The position numbers were made by a program, and so were the translations under genes. Source: an uncultured Oscillospiraceae bacterium (GTDB taxonomy: Bacteria; Bacillota; Clostridia; Oscillospirales; JAAYXM01). Taken from it: a stretch of 16,466 nt of DNA. The notes under the pieces are model-generated. The model saw only the letters and a program-made list of their open reading frames with translations, made no database searches and had not been told where the DNA came from. Location: NCBI GenBank assembly GCA_934446465.1, contig CAKSEF010000036.1, forward strand, positions 1-16,466, written 5' to 3'. Every line of letters begins with the position of its first letter. Position 1 is the stretch's first letter. Shown piece by piece: positions 1 to 6,353 of this stretch.

Positions 1-40
1 CACACGGAGTGTCTTTCTGTTTTGGTGCAGGCGGTGGGAC
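1..40 (-). repeat. Duplicate of tRNA-Leu 3' end plus first half of its terminator
   Basis: These 40 bp match 208-247 with a single difference (A at 8, G at 215), a repeat period of 207 bp. On the minus strand the copy carries the 3' strand of the T stem, the acceptor 3' strand, the CCA end and then the first arm of the hairpin that terminates the real tRNA. No tRNA body precedes it: the sequence on that side (41 upward) is a structured element instead. It is therefore a tRNA fragment and not a gene. It runs to the window edge, so a further terminator or further units may lie outside. Confidence 0.85.
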
Positions 41-179
41 GAATCCGTGCTTTGCACGTATTCCGTACTCGACGACCGCAATGCTCCGCATTTCGGTGCC
101 CGTCTCGCACCACCTTCGCGGAAAACGATTATCAATCGTTTTCTTTCCGCTCGGTGCCCTCTTAGGCTTCAAGTCCCAC
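34..179 (-). repeat. Structured tRNA-associated element with 7-bp inverted ends
   Basis: A 146-bp stretch begins with gtgggac (34-40) and ends with the reverse complement gtcccac (173-179), so the ends can close on each other. Inside are three hairpins. The first is 46-50 with 54-58, loop ttt. The second is a nested stem of 71-74/101-104, 75-78/94-97 and 80-84/88-92. The third is a long stem of 107-111/153-157, 118-121/147-150 and 122-130/134-142 with a 3-nt loop. There is no credible reading frame. The ends copy the T-stem sequence of the neighbouring tRNA-Leu. I do not recognise a named family. A MITE- or REP-like repeat or a processed structured RNA are both possible. Confidence 0.7.
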
Positions 180-191
180 TCATATCCTATT

Positions 192-230
192 AAAACAGAA
201 AGACACTCACACGGGGTGTCTTTCTGTTTT
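192..230 (-). terminator. Hairpin terminator of the recR/tRNA-Leu transcript
   Basis: The arms 192-206 and 216-230 are perfect 15-bp complements around a 9-nt loop. Read on the minus strand the hairpin starts at the last base of the tRNA CCA end, and its second arm finishes in a T-rich run (CTTTCTGTTTT). This fits a rho-independent terminator for the dnaX-ybaB-recR-tRNA transcript. The first arm of an identical hairpin recurs at 9-23. Confidence 0.75.
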
Positions 231-247
231 GGTGCAGGCGGTGGGAC
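208..247 (-). repeat. Right copy of the 40-bp direct repeat, inside the intact tRNA-Leu
   Basis: This is the partner of the repeat at 1-40 (39 of 40 identical). It covers part of the terminator hairpin, the CCA end, the acceptor 3' strand and the 3' strand of the T stem of the functional tRNA-Leu. Identity ends abruptly inside the T arm at 247/248. Confidence 0.85.
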
Positions 248-312
248 TTGAACCCACACGTCGAAGACATTGGCTCCTAAGACCAACGTGTCTGCCATTC
301 CACCACGCCTGC
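230..312 (-). tRNA. tRNA-Leu (anticodon UAG), CCA encoded
   Basis: An 83-nt tRNA with acceptor strands GCAGGCG (306-312) and CGCCTGC (234-240), then discriminator A and an encoded CCA. The anticodon stem TTGGT/GCCAA encloses the loop CTTAGGA, giving anticodon TAG (277-279), which reads CUN leucine codons. A long variable arm and the T arm GTGGGTTCAAGTCCCAC are those of a class II leucine tRNA. It starts 11 bp after the recR stop with no visible promoter of its own, so it is probably cut out of the recR transcript, with the hairpin at 192-230 ending transcription. Confidence 0.95.
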
Positions 313-323
313 GTCTATTCTCT

Positions 324-926
324 TTAATCCATCTGTCTGCGCCCCTCAAGCGCGCGAGTAAGCGTCATTTCATCGGCATACTCAAGATGCCCGCCGACAG
401 GGATTCCGTATGCAAGCCTTGTTATCGATACTCCGAACGGCTTTAAAAGGCGCGATATGTACATTGCCGTCGCCTCGCCCTCGGTATCGGGATTCGTCGC
501 CATAATTATTTCGCGGACTCCTCCGCGCGACACGCGCGCCACCAGCTCCTTTATCCGCACGTCATCGGGCCCTGTTCCGTTCATCGGAGAAATACAGCCG
601 TGCAGAACGTGATACAGCCCGTTATATTCGCGCGTTCTTTCGAGTGCCGCAACGTCCTTCGGGTCGGACACTACGCATATCGTCGATTTATCGCGTGCGT
701 CATCGGAACACACGGAGCACTTATCCCCGTCCGTTATGTTCTGACATTCCGAGCAGAACTTAACCGTCTTTTTCGCTTCGATTATCGCATTTGCAAAGCC
801 TATCGCTTCCTCCTCGGGAAGCGACAGCACAAAAAACGCAAGCCTCTGAGCTGTTTTGCGGCCGATTCCCGGCAGGCGCTGAAACTGCTCTATCAAATTT
901 TCAACAGGCGCCGTAAAGAACCGCAC
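324..926 (-). CDS. recR: Recombination mediator protein RecR
   Basis: RecR acts with RecF and RecO to load RecA on SSB-coated single-stranded DNA at gaps. The 200 residues match the family length. They show an N-terminal helix-hairpin-helix region (about 10-35, LPGIGRKTAQRLA), a four-cysteine zinc finger (C58, C61, C70, C73) and a Toprim domain (about 80-175) with the NPDTEGEATA motif. The start is GTG at 926, the position that gives the usual RecR N-terminus, with GGAAG upstream. The ybaB stop lies 17 bp before it, so the two are translated from one message. The dnaX-ybaB-recR order is the standard one in Bacillota. Confidence 0.96.
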   Translation of the reverse strand: MRFFTAPVENLIEQFQRLPGIGRKTAQRLAFFVLSLPEEEAIGFANAIIEAKKTVKFCSECQNITDGDKCSVCSDDARDKSTICVVSDPKDVAALERTREYNGLYHVLHGCISPMNGTGPDDVRIKELVARVSRGGVREIIMATNPDTEGEATAMYISRLLKPFGVSITRLAYGIPVGGHLEYADEMTLTRALEGRRQMD

Positions 927-943
927 TTAAACTCACTTCCGTC

Positions 944-1279
944 TTAAAACATTCCCGGTATATTCATACCGCCGGTTATCTTTTTCATTTCGCTTGCGGA
1001 CGCGTTTTCCGCCTGATTCATAGCCTCGCCTATCGCCGCGACTATAAGGTCCTCAAGCATTTCCACATCGTCCGGGTCAACTGCCTCGGGCTTAATCTTT
1101 ATGCCCGTAACGCGGAGCTTGCCGCTTACCGTTGCCTCAACAACGCCGCCGCCCGCGCTTGCCGTATATGACTTTTCCTCAAGCTCCGCCTGCATTTTCA
1201 GCATATTCTGCTGCATCTTCTGAGCCTGCTTAATTACATCCATGCTGATTCCGCCGCCGGAAAAACCTCCGCGTCTCAT
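944..1279 (-). CDS. ybaB: YbaB/EbfC family nucleoid-associated protein
   Basis: A small DNA-binding protein of 111 residues, normally a dimer shaped like tweezers, found between dnaX and recR in most bacteria. The sequence has the family's glycine-rich start (about residues 4-11), the helix IKQAQKMQQNMLKMQAELEE, the strand region VVEATVSGK and the C-terminal GGMNIPGMF-type tail. ATG at 1279 is preceded by AGGAG nine bases upstream. The gap to dnaX is 15 bp and to recR 17 bp. Its exact cellular role is not settled for the family; nucleoid binding and a link to recombination are what is known. Confidence 0.93.
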   Translation of the reverse strand: MRRGGFSGGGISMDVIKQAQKMQQNMLKMQAELEEKSYTASAGGGVVEATVSGKLRVTGIKIKPEAVDPDDVEMLEDLIVAAIGEAMNQAENASASEMKKITGGMNIPGMF

Positions 1280-1294
1280 ATATCAAAACTCCTC

Positions 1295-2905
1295 TTACTT
1301 AATAATTACGTTGCTTTTATCCTCTATACCGGCAAGAAGCTCATCGAGCCCCGCGGTATCCTTTTTTTCTTCACGGCCTGCCTCGCGCGCCGTAAGTATA
1401 ATCGACTCCGAGACCGACTTTGCCGCTTCCCTTAGTATATCCAAATTTGCCTTCTGTGTCAACATTTTCATAACGAATCCGTTGTCGCTTGTGAGCGTGA
1501 GCATATTCCCGTCGAGGCTTGCCCTTACGGACGAAAAAAGCGGTGCAACCCCCGGGGACAGTTTGCTTTTCGCCGAAGAGAGAATTTTCCCCCACAGGTT
1601 TCCCGCGTCTGACGGCACCTCACTGCGCGCAGGGCTTTTTGCGGGCTTTTCTTCCTGCTTTTTCGGTGCGTCCTCCCACGGCGGAACAATTTTTTCCTTT
1701 GCGGGATGTTCCTTCGGTGAGCTTTCCGCCTTCAACGGCTTCTCTTCTCTTCTTACAACGCCGTTTTTAACCGCGTCCTCGAGCTTTTCTATGCGTGATA
1801 TTACACCGTCAATATTTTCCGAGCTGTCTCCCTCACAGAGCCTTACGCAACACATTTCGGCATCTATTCTCTTATTTGCGCCGGACTCCAGCGCACTCGT
1901 TGAGCGGTTTATGGTCTCAATCGCGCGGACAAGGCGCATATTTCCGAACTTATCTGTTATCGGCGCAAGGTCGCTGTCAGTATATCTCGAACTTACCCGC
2001 GCAAGCTTATCCCCCGCGGTTTTGATTATCAGGATATCTCGCAGAATTTCCGCGGCCTCGTTCAAAACGCTTGTTATATTTCTCCCGCTCTTATAGATAA
2101 CATCGAGCGCAGACAGTGCGTCTCCGAGGTTTCTGTCTGCAACGGCGGACAGAAACTCAAACATCTGCGTTTTCCCCGCAAGCCCGACTGCGTTATCGAC
2201 CGTCTCCGCGGTGAGTGCGCCGTCGGAGAGCGATATGCACTGGTCAAGGAGCGAAAGCGCGTCGCGCATTGCTCCGTCGGAGAGCGCGGCGATGTAGTTC
2301 GCCGCCTCGGGCGTTGTTTCAACTCCCTCGCTCCGCGAGACAAACATAACTCTGTCTGCTATCACCTCTGTCGGTATTCTCTTGAAAACGAACTTCTGGC
2401 ATCTTGACGCGATAGTTGCGGGCACTTTATGAAGCTCGGTCGTTGCAAGTATGAACATAACGTGCTCGGGAGGATCTTCCATTATTTTCAAAAGCGCATT
2501 GAATGCGTTTGTTGAAAACATATGAACCTCATCTATTATATATACGCGTTTCTTAACTGTTGCAGGCGAATACACGGCCTCCTCGCGGATTTCGCGCACA
2601 TAGTCCACGCCGTTATTTGACGCGGCGTCAAGCTCTATTACGTCGAGTATCTCCCCGCTTGTTATGCCGAGGCACGACGGGCACTTATTGCAGGGGTTTC
2701 CGTGGAACGGATTTTCGCAGTTTACGGCCTTTGCAAGGATTTTTGCACACGTCGTCTTTCCCGTTCCCCGCGAACCGGAGAAAAGGTATGCGTGCGCGAG
2801 TCTTCCCGTTTCCACCTGTTTGGTGAGCGTATCGGTAACTGCCGACTGCCCGACAACATCGGAAAAGCTCTGCGGTCTCCATTTTCGATAAAGTGCCTGA
2901 TACAT
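1295..2905 (-). CDS. dnaX: DNA polymerase III subunit gamma/tau
   Basis: DnaX is the ATPase motor of the clamp loader, which places the sliding clamp on DNA. The 536-residue product shows Walker A (GSRGTGKTT, 44-52), zinc cysteines C63, C72, C75 and C78, Walker B (IIDEVH, 123-128), sensor 1 (about 151-157) and the SRC arginine finger (167-169). The domain after about 380 is charged and variable. I start at ATG 2905 (MYQALYRKWRP, the universal DnaX N-terminus) with AAGGCGGGAAGA just upstream. The frame stays open for 51 more codons, but those lie in SRP RNA. A slippery A AAA AAG heptamer lies at 1361-1367; slipping there would give a 521-residue product. Confidence 0.97.
   Translation of the reverse strand: MYQALYRKWRPQSFSDVVGQSAVTDTLTKQVETGRLAHAYLFSGSRGTGKTTCAKILAKAVNCENPFHGNPCNKCPSCLGITSGEILDVIELDAASNNGVDYVREIREEAVYSPATVKKRVYIIDEVHMFSTNAFNALLKIMEDPPEHVMFILATTELHKVPATIASRCQKFVFKRIPTEVIADRVMFVSRSEGVETTPEAANYIAALSDGAMRDALSLLDQCISLSDGALTAETVDNAVGLAGKTQMFEFLSAVADRNLGDALSALDVIYKSGRNITSVLNEAAEILRDILIIKTAGDKLARVSSRYTDSDLAPITDKFGNMRLVRAIETINRSTSALESGANKRIDAEMCCVRLCEGDSSENIDGVISRIEKLEDAVKNGVVRREEKPLKAESSPKEHPAKEKIVPPWEDAPKKQEEKPAKSPARSEVPSDAGNLWGKILSSAKSKLSPGVAPLFSSVRASLDGNMLTLTSDNGFVMKMLTQKANLDILREAAKSVSESIILTAREAGREEKKDTAGLDELLAGIEDKSNVIIK
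1341..1372 (-). promoter_or_regulatory. Possible -1 frameshift site in dnaX
   Basis: The message reads GAA GAA AAA AAG GAT, giving A AAA AAG in frame at 1367-1361, the same heptamer used in E. coli dnaX. After a -1 slip six new codons follow, then TGA at 1341-1343. Downstream bases can form a hairpin: GGGGCTC with GAGCTTC around GAT, flanked by ATACC/GGTAT. A weak GAGG lies upstream. In E. coli the shift removes large tau domains, but here only 15 residues would be lost. Function is therefore uncertain. Confidence 0.4.
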
Positions 2906-2920
2906 TCTTCCCGCCTTGCC

Positions 2921-3222
2921 GTTTGACCCATTACACGACCGCACACCCAAACCTCGAATACATTCCCATGCGCGGAATTTATGCGACAAACTCAAAACCG
3001 GCGTCCCCGCGGCACACACGGCAAACCGCTTAATGCTGCTCGGTTCCCCGCCTGACATGGTTCACGGCGCTATGCTGCGCGGGACCGATTTCTCAACATT
3101 CATCGCATAACCCTGCCGCACGTAAACATTCCTCAGAATGGGGATTCGCCCCTGCTTTAGCGGATTGCAGGTACAGGGCACCGCTATCTCCCCGGTTAGT
3201 GCGGTCTTGTAACGGGTCAAAC
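2921..3222 (-). ncRNA. ffs: Signal recognition particle RNA, large Bacillus type
   Basis: This is the RNA scaffold of the particle that targets nascent membrane and secreted proteins with Ffh. The Alu domain is visible at the 5' side (CTAACCGGGGAG, GGTGCCCTGTACCTGCAATCC). Domain IV at 3035-3056 reads GTCAGG-CGG-GGAA-CCG-AGCAGC, the Ffh-binding loop with a GGAA tetraloop and paired replacements of the usual TCC/GGA. The ends form a 24-bp helix (3199-3222 with 2921-2944) with one G-U pair and one mismatch, which sets the approximate limits of about 302 nt, near the 270 nt of B. subtilis. It lies 10 bp after glnA and 15 bp before dnaX. No terminator separates it from dnaX, so it is probably processed from a longer transcript. 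The sequence upstream is AT-rich, but I could not find a convincing -35/-10 pair. Confidence 0.93.
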
Positions 3223-3232
3223 AAAATTATTA

Positions 3233-4564
3233 TTAGTATTTTATAAGATATTTATTTACTTCCCACTCATGAACGGTCGTGGTATACTCGCGCCATTCAA
3301 GCTTTTTTGCTTTTACGTATTTTTTCGCGATATGCTCGCCGAGCGTATTCATGATAAGCTCGTCGCGCTCAAGCTCGCGCACAGCTTCGGAAAGATTCTT
3401 CGGAAGCGCGCGGATATTCTTCTTTTCCAGCTCCTCCTCAGACATTTCAAAGATATTCGTATCGACGGACGCGGGCGGAGTAAGTCCGCGGCGGATTCCG
3501 TCAAGCCCTGCCGCAAGAACAGCCGCAAATGCGAGGTACGGATTTGCCGCAGGGTCGGGATTTCTGATTTCTACGCGTGTTCCCGCACCCTTTGCCGCGG
3601 GGATTCTTATAAGCGGTGAACGGTTCTTTGCCGACCACGCTATGTATATCGGGGCTTCGTATCCGGAAACAAGCCTTTTGTAAGAATTGACAATCGGGTT
3701 TGTTATGGCACTCATTCCGCGCGCATGCTCAAGAACGCCGGCTATGAAGCAGTACGCCTCGCGCGAAAGCCCAAGCTTGTCTTTTTCATCATAGAATATG
3801 TTTTTCCCGCCCGAGGAGAGCGATATGTTTATGTGCATACCCGAACCGCTTATGCCGTAGATGGGCTTAGGCATGAACGTGGCGTGAAGCCCGTTAAGCT
3901 GTGCCACCGTCTTAACGAGCAGCTTAAACGTAATTATATTATCGGCTGTCGTCAGTGCGTCGCCGTATTTGAAATCGATTTCGTGCTGACTGTCGGCGCA
4001 CTCGTGATGCGAAGCCTCAATTTCAAAGCCCATTTCCTCAAGGTATCTGCACATCTCGCGTCTTATATATTCATCGGTATCAATCGGGCCGAGGTCAAAA
4101 TATCCCGCCTCATCGTGGCGTATTGCGGTCGGCTTCCCGTTATCGTCCGTTCCGAAGAGGAAAAACTCTGCCTCCGGGCCTACATTTACGCTGTATCCCA
4201 TCTTCTCCGCTTCCGCAAGAACATTCTTAAGAACACAGCGCGGGTCTCCCGTAAACGGTTTTCCGTGCGTATCGTAAACATCACATATGAGACGGGCAAC
4301 CTTTCCGCCCTCCTTAATCCACGGAAGCACCGCGAACGAATTGAGGTCGGGATACAGGTACATATCCGACTCCTCGATACGGACAAACCCCTCGATCGAC
4401 GAACCGTCAAACATACATTTATTGTCAAGCGCACGGGAAAGCTGCCGCTCCGTTATGGAAATGTTCTTAAGCGTTCCGAAAATATCGGTAAACTGAAGGC
4501 GGATAAATCTTATATCCTCTTCCTTGACTATTCTTTCGATGTCCTCTCTCGTGTAGCCTGCCAT
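3233..4564 (-). CDS. glnA: Glutamine synthetase type I (GSI-alpha)
   Basis: It makes glutamine from glutamate, ammonia and ATP as a cytosolic dodecamer and is the main ammonia-assimilating enzyme. At 443 residues it has GSI-alpha length and lacks the insertion and adenylylation loop of GSI-beta. Visible motifs are FDGSSIEGF (52-60), the metal-binding EAEFF (131-135), HHECADSQHEID (186-197), SGSGMHINIS (239-248), NRSPLIRIP (314-322) and RVEIRNPDPAANPY (330-343). Arg62 in EGFVRIEESD matches the residue needed for glutamine feedback inhibition in B. subtilis GS, so feedback control is likely. ATG at 4564 has GGGGGT upstream. It has its own promoter at 4617-4645. Confidence 0.97.
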   Translation of the reverse strand: MAGYTREDIERIVKEEDIRFIRLQFTDIFGTLKNISITERQLSRALDNKCMFDGSSIEGFVRIEESDMYLYPDLNSFAVLPWIKEGGKVARLICDVYDTHGKPFTGDPRCVLKNVLAEAEKMGYSVNVGPEAEFFLFGTDDNGKPTAIRHDEAGYFDLGPIDTDEYIRREMCRYLEEMGFEIEASHHECADSQHEIDFKYGDALTTADNIITFKLLVKTVAQLNGLHATFMPKPIYGISGSGMHINISLSSGGKNIFYDEKDKLGLSREAYCFIAGVLEHARGMSAITNPIVNSYKRLVSGYEAPIYIAWSAKNRSPLIRIPAAKGAGTRVEIRNPDPAANPYLAFAAVLAAGLDGIRRGLTPPASVDTNIFEMSEEELEKKNIRALPKNLSEAVRELERDELIMNTLGEHIAKKYVKAKKLEWREYTTTVHEWEVNKYLIKY

Positions 4565-4616
4565 GATTTACCCCCATAACCTTAATAATGCCGATGTCCT
4601 CATCCGGCACACGTTT

Positions 4617-4645
4617 ATTCTAACACATTCCGCACGCTATTTCAA
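4617..4645 (-). promoter_or_regulatory. Sigma-A type promoter of glnA
   Basis: The minus strand shows TTGAAA (4640-4645), a spacer of exactly 17 bp, then TAGAAT (4617-4622), one base from consensus in each box. The -35 box overlaps the stop codon (4642-4644) of the upstream radical SAM gene. The expected transcript start is near 4610, giving a leader of about 45 nt. That leader contains a small bulged hairpin at about 4590-4608. No clear GlnR- or TnrA-type operator was recognised. Confidence 0.7.
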
Positions 4646-5649
4646 CTGTCAAACCTGACAATAACTTCGCCGTCCGCAAGCTCCTCTTTTCCGCAGATTT
4701 TGAGCTTTCTTATGCCGTATTTTTTGCAGATTACGTCCTTATTATGCTTTTTCTGCCCGCACATTGCCGAAACCCTGCGCGGATTCACAAATATTGTGAG
4801 CGCGTCGGTTTTCCTGCTCTGCTTTTCCATTTCAAGCTCAAAAAGATTAAGATACCTGTACGAAAGCGCCATTTCGCCGAGCGCGGGGTGATACGCACCG
4901 CCGAGCGCCTCACCGCCTGACAGGTCATCGGTCGGATTGAGCCCGAAGCGTATTACGGGTATATTGTTTTTTTCAAATATCCCGATAAGCTTTGCCCCGA
5001 GCCGTGCCGCGGAATCGGGTGTACACGGTGTGTATTTCCCGGAACGCCAAAGCTCTTCAAGGCATGTGTCCCGCACAACTACCGTCGGGTAAATCCTGAC
5101 GCCGTCGGGATGTAGCGAAGCTATTTTCTCCGCCGTTTCCGTGTCGCTTCTCTCGCCTGATTCGGGAAGATGCGTCATCATCTGCAAAATCAGCTCAAAA
5201 CCCGCCGATTTTATGAGATTTGACGCGCGCACCACATCCTCTGCCGTATGACCCCTGCGCGATGCTTTAAGCACCCGTTCGTCCATCGACTGCGCGCCGA
5301 GCTCAATCGTCCGCACGCCTGATTCCGCCAGCTTTTTCAATATCCTTTCATCTATGCAGTCAGGGCGCGTGGACAGCCTGACAGACGAGATTTCGCCCCT
5401 TTTCAGAAAGCCTTGCGCGGCATCGAGATATTCGTCCATCAGGTGTTCGTCTATTGCGGTAAAGCTCCCGCCGTAAAAGGCGACGGCGGGAGCTTTACCG
5501 CTGTTTTTTGAAATTCCTTCCGCTATGAGTTTTTCCACATCGGTTTTCTTCGGCGCAGACAGCGTTCCCGCAATCTTTCTCTGATTGCAGAACACGCAGT
5601 CGTTCGGGCATCCGAGGTGCGGAATAAATATCGGAATTATCGCGCTCAC
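4642..5649 (-). CDS. Radical SAM protein, Elp3-like, rnc-adjacent family
   Basis: A 335-residue radical SAM enzyme with the cluster motif C14-x3-C18-x2-C21 (GCPNDCVFC), which binds the 4Fe-4S cluster that cleaves S-adenosylmethionine. It also shows the glycine motif FYGGSF (about 59-64) and a TIM-barrel strand LSTRPDCID. It resembles the radical SAM half of Elp3 but has no room for the acetyltransferase domain. Similar proteins sit next to rnc in many Clostridia; their substrate is unknown to me, with RNA modification a guess. The start is GTG at 5649, overlapping the rnc stop by 4 bp (GTGA), with GGAG close upstream, so translation is probably coupled. It is the last gene of the long operon. 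Confidence 0.85.
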   Translation of the reverse strand: MSAIIPIFIPHLGCPNDCVFCNQRKIAGTLSAPKKTDVEKLIAEGISKNSGKAPAVAFYGGSFTAIDEHLMDEYLDAAQGFLKRGEISSVRLSTRPDCIDERILKKLAESGVRTIELGAQSMDERVLKASRRGHTAEDVVRASNLIKSAGFELILQMMTHLPESGERSDTETAEKIASLHPDGVRIYPTVVVRDTCLEELWRSGKYTPCTPDSAARLGAKLIGIFEKNNIPVIRFGLNPTDDLSGGEALGGAYHPALGEMALSYRYLNLFELEMEKQSRKTDALTIFVNPRRVSAMCGQKKHNKDVICKKYGIRKLKICGKEELADGEVIVRFDS

Positions 5650-6353
5650 GGCTCCATACCCATGAGACGAAGCGCCTCGCGCGCCGCCATCTGTTCGGCT
5701 TCCTTCTTGCTGTGTCCCGAACCGCTTCCTATATGGTTGCTGTTTATCATAACCTCGACCGTGAAGCTTTTTTCGTGGTCGGGGCCGTTGGATTCAAGAA
5801 CGCGGTACGAGAGCACCTCCCCGCGGTTTTTCTGAACTATTTCCTGAAGCATTGTTTTGTAATCGGTAATGGCAAGCTCGCCGTCCTCCTCCGCGTTAAG
5901 CACGAAGCGCGTTATAAACGCGCGCGACGCGCTCTCGCCCGCGTCGAGGTATATTGCCCCGATTACCGCCTCAAACGCGTCGGCAAGTATCGAATCGCGG
6001 TTTCTTCCGCCCCCGCTCTCTTCTCCGTGGCCGAGGCGCAGGTTTTCGCCGAGCCTTATTTTTCTCGCCTTCTCGCAGAGCGAGCCTGTGCATACAAGCG
6101 CCGAACGCATCTTCGTAAGCTCGCCCTCGGGTTCGTCGGGGTACTTTTTATAGAGGTAGTGCGCCGTAGTCATGCCGAGCACCGAATCTCCCAGAAATTC
6201 AAGGCGTTCGTTGTCGTGTACTCTGCTCTGCCTGTTCTCGTTTGCATATGAGCTGTGCGTCAGCGCACAGATGAGCAGGTTTATGTTTTTGAACTTATAT
6301 CCTATTGTACTTTGGAATTTATTGAAGTCTGCACGAGGTGCGGGCTTATTCAT
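5646..6353 (-). CDS. rnc: Ribonuclease III
   Basis: It cuts double-stranded RNA, including rRNA precursors; in B. subtilis it also trims SRP RNA, which is relevant to the SRP gene in this window. The catalytic domain carries the signature NERLEFLGDSVLG with E52 and D56, plus D125 and E128 in ADAFEA. The double-stranded RNA-binding domain spans about 163-233. I choose ATG at 6353 (235 residues) because AAGGAGA lies 8 bases before it. A TTG seven codons earlier has no good binding site. The start overlaps the end of plsX by 8 bp, and the stop overlaps the next start by 4 bp. Confidence 0.96.
   Translation of the reverse strand: MNKPAPRADFNKFQSTIGYKFKNINLLICALTHSSYANENRQSRVHDNERLEFLGDSVLGMTTAHYLYKKYPDEPEGELTKMRSALVCTGSLCEKARKIRLGENLRLGHGEESGGGRNRDSILADAFEAVIGAIYLDAGESASRAFITRFVLNAEEDGELAITDYKTMLQEIVQKNRGEVLSYRVLESNGPDHEKSFTVEVMINSNHIGSGSGHSKKEAEQMAAREALRLMGMEP

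Noticed and set aside
9..251. 80-codon plus-strand open frame across the tRNA-Leu region
   Set aside because: It reads the antisense of the tRNA, the terminator and the structured element, and repeats the residues SFCFGAGGGT only because of the DNA repeat. It is not a protein gene.
1..312. Phage or integrative element attachment site at tRNA-Leu
   Set aside because: The tRNA end is duplicated, but only 207 bp apart, with no integrase or cargo in view. It could be reconsidered if the left flank shows one.
1242..2096. Long plus-strand open frame opposite dnaX (284 codons), and similar frames at 3725-4579, 10163-10996 and 14013-14990
   Set aside because: They are antisense shadows of well-recognised genes. 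The translations are serine- or arginine-rich with no family motif and no ribosome binding site.
2906..3058. N-terminal extension of dnaX by 51 codons
   Set aside because: The extension lies inside the SRP RNA, and the recognised DnaX N-terminus starts at 2905 with a binding site.
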